The position numbers and the translations under genes are program-made. From an uncultured Collinsella sp. (GTDB taxonomy: Bacteria > Actinomycetota > Coriobacteriia > Coriobacteriales > Coriobacteriaceae), in the NCBI GenBank assembly GCA_900556285.1, contig USOF01000077.1, forward strand, positions 1 to 6,377: a DNA stretch of 6,377 bases, written 5' to 3'. The notes under the pieces were generated by a model. The model did no database searches, was not told the DNA's origin, and worked only from the letters and a program-made list of their open reading frames with translations. Positions 1 through 4,205 of the stretch are shown piece by piece (within the stretch, counting starts at the first letter, position 1; each line of letters opens with the position of its first letter).

Positions 1-376
1 GCGTGGCGGTGACCTGCTGCGGCATCATGATGACGAAAGCAGAGATAGCGACGACCACGCAAGCGAGCGGGTTATCGAAACGCTTGTTCTTAGCGAGGCT
101 GTAGCCAATCAATCCGGCCAAGATAATGGCAGAGACGTTGAGGGTGCCCAGCGTAATTGCCGAACCCCAGGTCTGAAGGTTGGCAAGGCCCGCCGCATCG
201 AGCGGGAACAGGGGGAACACGACGTTGTTAATAAGAACCGCGATACCCGCAAGGATATAGAGCGGCGTGATGGTCGCGAAGGCGTCACGCAGGGAACGCA
301 GGTGAACCTGGTTTCCCACCTTCGCAGAGACCTCGGCAAACTTGTCGAGGAAGCTCTTTCCGTTGTCACTGGCCAT
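1..376 (-). CDS. PTS system EIIC component, lactose/cellobiose family (N-terminal part, runs off window)
   Basis: Membrane permease of a phosphoenolpyruvate-dependent sugar phosphotransferase system. It carries a beta-glycoside such as cellobiose or lactose across the membrane while EIIB phosphorylates it. Only the first 125 codons are present; the gene continues past position 1. After a short amphipathic N-terminus (residues 1-30, with HLRSLRDAF resembling the start of CelB/ChbC-type EIIC) there are three hydrophobic segments, about residues 33-57, 73-95 and 103-120, as expected for the start of a multi-spanning EIIC. The ATG at 376 is preceded by AGGAG with a 5-nt gap, so the start is well supported. 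It lies 120 bp downstream of the GH1 gene on the same strand and is probably cotranscribed with it. No EIIA or EIIB is in view; they may lie beyond the left edge. Family call is fairly sure; the exact sugar is not readable. Confidence 0.85.
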   Translation of the reverse strand, partial: MASDNGKSFLDKFAEVSAKVGNQVHLRSLRDAFATITPLYILAGIAVLINNVVFPLFPLDAAGLANLQTWGSAITLGTLNVSAIILAGLIGYSLAKNKRFDNPLACVVVAISAFVIMMPQQVTAT

Positions 377-414
377 GATTGCTCCTAACTTTCAAATCCG
401 GCCTTTTCCTATGC

Positions 415-491
415 GCACGGTGGTCTGTCGCCCTCTGCCACCAGATGTGCCATGTGTTGCGCGCGGCGGCGCGCGGTCTGGGCGTTCGCCC
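415..491 (-). other. Intergenic hairpins between the GH1 and EIIC genes
   Basis: The 120-bp gap holds three possible RNA stems on the minus strand. Directly after the GH1 stop is gggc/gccc with a 4-nt loop (480-491). Next is a GC-only stem, gcgcgc-ggcg-gcgcgc on the plus strand (459-474). Last is a two-part stem in which ggtgg (419-423) pairs with ccacc (438-442) and gcac (415-418) with gtgc (447-450). None is followed by a U-run in the direction of transcription, so they do not look like complete intrinsic terminators. They could slow or protect against 3' exonuclease and so set different mRNA levels for the soluble enzyme and the membrane permease. The pairing is directly visible; the role is inference. 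Confidence 0.35.
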
Positions 492-496
492 GGTCG

Positions 497-1897
497 CTAA
501 TCAACCACGTGGGTCGTGGCAACCTGTTTGAGCCAGGCTGCCGACTTCTTAAGGCGGCGCTTATAGCCATCCATCAGATCGACCTCGACAAAGCCGTAAC
601 GGTTCTTAAAGGCATTGGCCCAAGACCAGTTATCGATGACGGCCCAGTAGTGATAGCCCCGGCATTTGGCGCCCTCGGCGATTGCCTTGGCAACCCACTC
701 CAGGTGCTGGCGTACAAAGTCGACGCGGTAGTCATCCTGGATGGTTCCTTCGGCGTCACGGTTCTTGTATTCGTCCATGATGCCGATGCCGTTCTCGGAA
801 ACGAACCACTCAAGATCGGGGTAGTTCTTAGCGCAGTCCATGCCAAAGTCGTAGAGGCCCTGCGGATAGATCTCCCAGCCGCGGCTCTCGTTCATAACGG
901 CGTCGGGCCATACGTACTCGTCGGCAAAGTGCGGCAGGCCGTACTGGTCGACCTTGCTCGCCGGTGCCTGAACACGCGTGGGGTGGTAGTAGTTGCAGCC
1001 GAGCCAGTCGACAACACCCTGCTTGAGAATCTCTTGGTCGCCGGCACGGAACGGGAGCTTAACGCCGCCCTCGGCCAGGCTGTCGAGCACGTCGGCAGGA
1101 AGCTCGCCCTTGGTAATAAGGTCGAGCCACCAGCGATTGTTAATGCCGCTGGTCATACGCACGGCCTCGAGGTCTGCCTCGCTGGGGTTCTCCTTGGTGT
1201 AGACCGGAGTGAAGCAGTTAATCATGCCGATCTTAGCATCGCTGCGAACGGCGCCCTCGTCATAGGCACGGCGGTAGTTGGCCACAGCCAGCGAATGCGC
1301 CAGCGAAATGTGATACTGCACGGTGCGGGCGCGGCTAAAGTTGTGGAGTTGCGGGAACCACACGCCCTCCTGATAGCGCTGCTCGGGCTCGACGATGGGC
1401 TCGTTAAAGGTGAACCAGTACTTGATCTCCTGGCCAAACTCGTGGAAGGCGACGTCGGCGTAATGCGCGTAAGCCTCGACGACCTCACGGCTCTCCCAGC
1501 CGCCACGGTTAAAGAGGTAGGTGGGCATGTCAAAGTGGTACAGGTTGACGAACGGCTCCAGGCCGGCCTCGCGAGAAGCGCGGAACAGCTCGTGATACCA
1601 CGCAGCGCCCTCCTCATTTAGGTTGCCGTCGGCATCGAGCAGACGGCTCCACTGGATGGAAGTGCGAAAGGTATTCAGGCCCAAGTCCTTCAAAATGCGA
1701 AAGTCTTCCTGGTACTTGGCCATAAAGTCATTGCCGGCATAAGAGCCAACGCAGTTGTAGAACGAACCCAGATCCTGGATGGACCAGGTGTCCCACAGGT
1801 TCTCGAGCTTGCCGCCCTGGTTCCACTGACCCTCAGTCTGCGGGCCGGACATAGCAGCGCCAAAGAAGAAGTCGTTGGGCAGCTGATACTGCGTCAT
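497..1897 (-). CDS. GH1 family glycoside hydrolase, probably 6-phospho-beta-glucosidase/galactosidase
   Basis: Cytoplasmic retaining glycosidase expected to cleave a PTS-imported 6-phospho-beta-glycoside to a hexose 6-phosphate and an aglycone or sugar. It has 466 residues from the chosen ATG, normal for GH1, with no signal peptide. Counting from the TTG one codon earlier, the acid/base Glu is E167 in TFNEP and the nucleophile is E369 in SENG. Sugar-site residues typical of GH1 are visible as Q21 and H122 (YHFDMP). The C-terminal WSWANAFKNRYGF (425-437) aligns with the loop that holds the phosphate-binding Ser, Lys and Tyr of LacG-type enzymes, which favours a phospho-sugar substrate. That loop is not identical to LacG: Lys sits one place earlier. 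The start is ATG 1897 because GAGGA lies 5 nt before it, whereas it is only 2 nt before the TTG at 1900. The neighbouring EIIC supports the phospho-glycosidase reading. Glucose versus galactose specificity is open. Confidence 0.9.
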   Translation of the reverse strand: MTQYQLPNDFFFGAAMSGPQTEGQWNQGGKLENLWDTWSIQDLGSFYNCVGSYAGNDFMAKYQEDFRILKDLGLNTFRTSIQWSRLLDADGNLNEEGAAWYHELFRASREAGLEPFVNLYHFDMPTYLFNRGGWESREVVEAYAHYADVAFHEFGQEIKYWFTFNEPIVEPEQRYQEGVWFPQLHNFSRARTVQYHISLAHSLAVANYRRAYDEGAVRSDAKIGMINCFTPVYTKENPSEADLEAVRMTSGINNRWWLDLITKGELPADVLDSLAEGGVKLPFRAGDQEILKQGVVDWLGCNYYHPTRVQAPASKVDQYGLPHFADEYVWPDAVMNESRGWEIYPQGLYDFGMDCAKNYPDLEWFVSENGIGIMDEYKNRDAEGTIQDDYRVDFVRQHLEWVAKAIAEGAKCRGYHYWAVIDNWSWANAFKNRYGFVEVDLMDGYKRRLKKSAAWLKQVATTHVVD

Positions 1898-1902
1898 CAA
1901 AG

Positions 1903-1907
1903 TCCTC
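1903..1907 (-). promoter_or_regulatory. Ribosome binding site deciding the GH1 start
   Basis: GAGGA on the minus strand, 5 nt before ATG 1897. The adjacent in-frame TTG at 1900 would leave only 2 nt, so the ATG is the better start. Confidence 0.7.
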
Positions 1908-1930
1908 GCTTTCGTGTTCTAGAGCTTCCG

Positions 1931-2022
1931 GTTGGAGACGGGTTTGCTTTGGCAGGTTATCCGGCGCGGGCGCGCACCGGTCATACCGATATCCAACCTG
2001 CCAAAACAAAACCGTCCCAAAC
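1931..2022 (-). repeat. Long two-tier inverted repeat in the GH1 operon leader
   Basis: Outer arms 1931-1958 and 1995-2022 match at 24 of 28 positions. The core ggcaggtt (1951-1958) is perfectly complementary to aacctgcc (1995-2002). Inside is a second stem, 1961-1968 with 1973-1980, around a 4-nt loop. Two of the four outer mismatches (1947/2006 and 1936/2017) and the only inner one (1965/1976) are A/C on the plus strand and become G.U pairs in minus-strand RNA, so the minus transcript folds better than the plus. A 14-nt unpaired side (1981-1994) separates the two tiers. The structure lies between the best minus-strand promoter (2063-2090) and the GH1 RBS, 33 nt before the ATG. No U-run follows the stem, so it is not an intrinsic terminator as it stands. 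Possible roles are 5' stabiliser, protein-binding RNA or DNA operator; none can be proved here. Confidence 0.75.
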
Positions 2023-2062
2023 AGCACAAGCAAACGCCAATGCATCTCGCTTGTTGTCTGTA

Positions 2063-2090
2063 ACTATAGCGCTCTAATTTATTGTGTAAA
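2063..2090 (-). promoter_or_regulatory. Predicted sigma-70-type promoter for the GH1-EIIC operon
   Basis: On the minus strand TTTACA (2090-2085) and TATAGT (2068-2063) are separated by 16 bp; each differs from the consensus at one base. Transcription would start near 2056, giving a leader of about 160 nt that contains the long inverted repeat. An imperfect 12-bp dyad with the centre AGCGCT (2065-2076, 10 of 12 symmetric) overlaps the -10 and spacer, a suitable place for a repressor operator. Which protein binds it is unknown; the divergent GntR regulator is the obvious candidate. Confidence 0.6.
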
Positions 2091-2120
2091 GCGTCTTTTT
2101 AACTTTTCTTTATCGAACTT

Positions 2121-2132
2121 CTTTCATGAAAG
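2121..2132. promoter_or_regulatory. Perfect 12-bp palindrome CTTTCATGAAAG, candidate operator
   Basis: A perfect dyad in AT-rich DNA between the two divergent promoters, about 31 bp upstream of the minus-strand -35 and about 24 bp upstream of the plus-strand -10. The position suits a shared regulator site. It does not resemble the dyads at 2065-2076 or 2150-2167, so no single repeated operator is evident. Confidence 0.35.
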
Positions 2133-2149
2133 CCATATGGATGCTTTTT

Positions 2150-2167
2150 AAGTAGGTATACTTTCTT
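2150..2167 (+). promoter_or_regulatory. Probable gntR -10 box inside an 18-bp imperfect dyad (autoregulatory operator candidate)
   Basis: TATACT at 2157-2162 matches the -10 consensus at five of six bases. At 17-bp spacing the upstream hexamer is CATATG, a poor -35, so the promoter may need an activator or be weak. The -10 lies within a dyad centred on GTATAC (2156-2161) with 14 of 18 positions symmetric (AAG.A.GTATAC.T.CTT). GntR/HutC proteins commonly bind short dyads over their own promoters, so autoregulation is plausible; the assignment is inference. Confidence 0.45.
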
Positions 2168-2199
2168 AATATTCAACGCAAATATGAAGGGAGGATTGC

Positions 2200-2919
2200 A
2201 TGATTCCCAAATACGAGGCGATAGCTGCAGATATCCGTCGAAGCATCGAGGACGGCGCCCTTAAGCCGGGCGATAAGTTACCCACCGTCGTAGAGTTTTG
2301 CGAGCTCTATAGCGTTTCTAAGATCACCGTCAAACGTGCGATTGAGCAGATTACCGAGGAGGGCTTGATCACCAGTCGGCGAGGATCGGGCACCTACGTC
2401 AAGGACACAGCGGGGCTTCCCGGCCAGGTGTTTTTCCAAGGCAAGAACGACCGCGCCCAAGGCTTTTCGTACGAGCATCGCGGGGAGAAAGTGACCTCGG
2501 TGGTCTACGATTTCTCGATCGTCAATCCGCCGGCAGAGGTTGCGACCCAGCTGGGAATGGCCGAGGATGACTTCGCCTATCACATCGTGCGCGTGCGCCA
2601 GGTCGACGAGAAGCCCATCGTCATCGAGTACACCTATATGCCGCTCGAACTGATCCCGGGCCTTAAAAAGAAGGACCTGTACGGATCGGTCTACGGCTTT
2701 ATCCGCGAGCAATGCGGGCTGAAGATTTCGAGCTTCCATCGCACCATCCGCGCCGTCGCGGCAACTGAGGAAGAGGCTGAGCGCCTGGATACCAAACCCG
2801 GCTCTCCCTTGCTCGAACTCAACCAGATTGGCTTCTTGGATAGCGGCACCGCGTTTGAATATTCTATCTCGCACAACGTAGGCGACCGCTTTGAGCTGCA
2901 CAACGTAACGCTGGCCTAG
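2200..2919 (+). CDS. GntR/HutC-family transcriptional regulator with UTRA domain
   Basis: DNA-binding repressor or activator of 239 residues, a usual length for the HutC subfamily. Residues 1-68 form the GntR winged helix-turn-helix: KYEAIAADIRRSIEDG, PGDKLPTV, the recognition-helix region SVSKITVKRAIEQ, and the wing RRGSGTYV at 60-67. Residues from about 88 to 235 are a UTRA effector domain, recognisable from YGFIREQCGL (165-174), SPLLELNQIGF (202-212) and EYSISHNVGDRFE (220-232). UTRA domains sense small molecules, often phospho-sugars such as GlcNAc-6-P or trehalose-6-P in characterised relatives. AGGGAGG lies 5 nt before the ATG. It is divergent from the GH1-EIIC operon across a 302-bp region with candidate operators, so it most likely controls that operon and itself. 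The real inducer is unknown; a 6-phospho-beta-glycoside is my inference from the neighbours. The short gap to manA suggests they share a transcript. Confidence 0.9.
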   Translation: MIPKYEAIAADIRRSIEDGALKPGDKLPTVVEFCELYSVSKITVKRAIEQITEEGLITSRRGSGTYVKDTAGLPGQVFFQGKNDRAQGFSYEHRGEKVTSVVYDFSIVNPPAEVATQLGMAEDDFAYHIVRVRQVDEKPIVIEYTYMPLELIPGLKKKDLYGSVYGFIREQCGLKISSFHRTIRAVAATEEEAERLDTKPGSPLLELNQIGFLDSGTAFEYSISHNVGDRFELHNVTLA

Positions 2920-2991
2920 CTTTGTTATCCGGTGGGTGCTCGTTTTGAGTCGTCTTACGCGGCGCCCGCACAACCTTATGGGAGTATGCAC

Positions 2992-3924
2992 ATGTCCGAT
3001 TTGATTAAACTCACGCCGATCTTCCACGAGAAGATCTGGGGCGGCCGCCAGCTGGAGACCGTGTTTGGCTACGACATTCCCGAGGGCCCCATCGGTGAGT
3101 GCTGGGCCATCTCGGCACACCCCAACGGCGACTGCCAGATCGCTGAGGGTCCGTACGCCGGTCACACGCTGTCATGGCTGTGGGCCGAGCACCGCGAGCT
3201 CTTTGGCAACTGCGAGAGCAAGGAGTTCCCGCTGCTCATTAAGATTCTGGACGCCAAGGACGACCTTTCGATCCAGATTCATCCCAACGACGAGTACGCC
3301 GCCGAGCACGAAAACGGCAGCCTGGGCAAAACCGAGTGCTGGTACGTGCTGGATTGCGAGCCCGGCGCCACAATCATCGTCGGCCAGCGCGCGCATGACC
3401 GCGCCGAGGCCGCACAGATGATCGAGGAAGGCCGTTGGGGCGACATGCTCAACGTACTGCCGATCCACAAGGGCGACTTTTTCCAGATTGATTCCGGCAC
3501 TGTGCACGCCATCAAGACCGGCACGCTCATTTTGGAGACGCAGCAGTCGAGCGACGTGACGTATCGCCTGTACGACTATGACCGCCCTGGTACCGACGGA
3601 AAGCTGCGCCCGCTGCACATTGAGCAGAGCCTCGACTGCATCGACTTTGATGCCCAGGCTCCGACCGATGGCACCGTGACGGCGCCCGAGGTCGACGGCG
3701 TGACCGAGCTCGAGTCCAACCCCTGCTACACCGTCGATCGCGTGCGCGTGGACGGCAGCAAAACCCTGGAGCAGCGCTGGCCCTTCATGTGCCTGTCGGT
3801 CATCGACGGCAAAGGCACCGTCTGCGGCGACCCCGTCCACAAGGGAAGCCACCTGCTGGCTCCGAGCACCGTCAGCTCCATTGACCTCGAAGGCAAGATG
3901 GAACTGATCATCAGCCACCTCTAG
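2992..3924 (+). CDS. manA: Mannose-6-phosphate isomerase, class I (short Bacillus type)
   Basis: Zinc enzyme interconverting mannose 6-phosphate and fructose 6-phosphate, linking mannose use to glycolysis or supplying mannose 6-phosphate for glycan synthesis. It has 310 residues, the length of the short cupin-type PMIs and not the longer E. coli form. The expected zinc ligands are visible: Q95 and H97 in SIQIHPND, E115 in KTECWYVL and H172 in GTVHAI. R192 in YRLYDYDR matches the catalytic arginine. The N-terminal IWGGRQL motif is also typical. ATG 2992 is chosen because GGGAG lies 7 nt before it; the ATG at 2986 leaves only 1 nt, and a GTG at 2932 would add 20 residues unlike the family N-terminus. 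It starts 72 bp after gntR. I see no convincing promoter in the gap and nothing else in it, so it is probably cotranscribed with gntR. It ends 21 bp before a strong terminator. Confidence 0.93.
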   Translation: MSDLIKLTPIFHEKIWGGRQLETVFGYDIPEGPIGECWAISAHPNGDCQIAEGPYAGHTLSWLWAEHRELFGNCESKEFPLLIKILDAKDDLSIQIHPNDEYAAEHENGSLGKTECWYVLDCEPGATIIVGQRAHDRAEAAQMIEEGRWGDMLNVLPIHKGDFFQIDSGTVHAIKTGTLILETQQSSDVTYRLYDYDRPGTDGKLRPLHIEQSLDCIDFDAQAPTDGTVTAPEVDGVTELESNPCYTVDRVRVDGSKTLEQRWPFMCLSVIDGKGTVCGDPVHKGSHLLAPSTVSSIDLEGKMELIISHL

Positions 3925-3945
3925 GTCGCAACAACAACCAAAACG

Positions 3946-3989
3946 CAACAAGGGGCTCCCCCGTTCTTCAACGGGGGAGCCCCTTGTTG
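3946..3989 (+). terminator. Intrinsic terminator after manA, perfect 20-bp stem
   Basis: Arms 3946-3965 and 3970-3989 are perfectly complementary over 20 bp with the 4-nt loop CTTC. The GC core is GGGGCTCCCCCG and the flanks are rich in AAC/TTG. On the plus strand the 3' side reads ccttgttgtatct, only a mild T-run. On the minus strand the sequence after the stem is also T-rich (GCGTTTTGGTTGTTG), so it could stop transcription from either side. It lies between convergent genes, where a two-way terminator is useful. Confidence 0.85.
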
Positions 3990-4028
3990 TATCTATCCAT
4001 CAGCCCACCCGGCTCTCCAGATCAAAAA

Positions 4029-4052
4029 GCGAACGAGCAGAGCGACGTTCGC
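4029..4052. repeat. Small inverted repeat gcgaac/gttcgc
   Basis: Perfect 6-bp arms, 4029-4034 and 4047-4052, with a 12-nt loop, in the non-coding stretch between the manA terminator and the 30-bp inverted repeat. It has no U-run and may be chance. Apart from this, 3990-4068 holds nothing I can recognise. Confidence 0.25.
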
Positions 4053-4068
4053 AAGCAACGTTATCTAA

Positions 4069-4198
4069 GGACCTGGGCGGGCGTATGGGGCAACATCGAT
4101 CGCGAGTTCCGCACGCAAAGGAGGCCACTTAATGTGGCCTCCGTCTTGCGCAGGACTGCCCGAGCAGGCGATGTTGCCCCATACGCCCGCCCAGGTCC
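4069..4198. repeat. Perfect 30-bp inverted repeat around a hairpin, between the manA and pcrA 3' ends
   Basis: Arms 4069-4098 and 4169-4198 are perfectly complementary over all 30 bases (left arm begins ggacctgggcgggcg). The 70-bp interior holds a 9-bp hairpin (4120-4142), extended by cgcaa/ttgcg (4114-4118 with 4146-4150), and a weaker agttcc/ggact pairing (4105-4110 with 4153-4157). The whole 130 nt can therefore fold into one long stem. It begins 7 nt beyond the pcrA stop. I see no target-site duplication at the ends (ctaa on the left, gccg on the right), no coding potential of its own and no transposase. It could be an extended terminator or mRNA 3' protector for pcrA, a small non-autonomous repeat element, or the recombination arms of an invertible segment. 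The sequence alone does not decide. Confidence 0.85.
4114..4150 (-). terminator. Terminator-like hairpin downstream of pcrA
   Basis: Read on the minus strand, GGAGGCCAC and GTGGCCTCC form a 9-bp stem with the loop ATTAA, followed by TTTGCG. This is a compact GC-rich stem with a short T-run in the right orientation for pcrA, about 64 nt past its stop codon. The T-run of three is short, so efficiency may depend on the surrounding 30-bp arms. On the plus strand no T-run follows, so it is less likely to serve manA. Confidence 0.5.
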
Positions 4199-4205
4199 GC
4201 CGGGA

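Noticed and set aside
452..1621. 389-codon plus-strand open frame opposite the GH1 gene
   Set aside because: It is antisense to a protein with intact GH1 catalytic motifs; long antisense frames are expected in GC-rich coding DNA. It has no family resemblance.
1931..2022. RAT/LicT-type antitermination site in the GH1 leader
   Set aside because: The ggcagg element is suggestive, but the arms are too long, the characteristic small internal loops are missing and there is no overlapping terminator with a U-run. No BglG/LicT-type antiterminator gene is in view.
2085..2098. CcpA cre-like site TGTAAAGCGTCTTT overlapping the minus -35
   Set aside because: It needs a 1-bp insertion to fit the cre consensus and the second half matches poorly. 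The presence of a CcpA system in this organism is not shown here.
2278..3165. Minus-strand 295-codon frame across gntR and the start of manA
   Set aside because: Antisense shadow of two genes with clear domain motifs and ribosome sites.
3990..4068. tRNA or other RNA gene in the manA-pcrA gap
   Set aside because: No T-loop motif or cloverleaf pairing could be found; only a 6-bp inverted repeat is visible.
4069..4198. Insertion-sequence ends or MITE
   Set aside because: No target-site duplication at the boundaries and no transposase. Without other copies to compare, I kept it as an unclassified inverted repeat.
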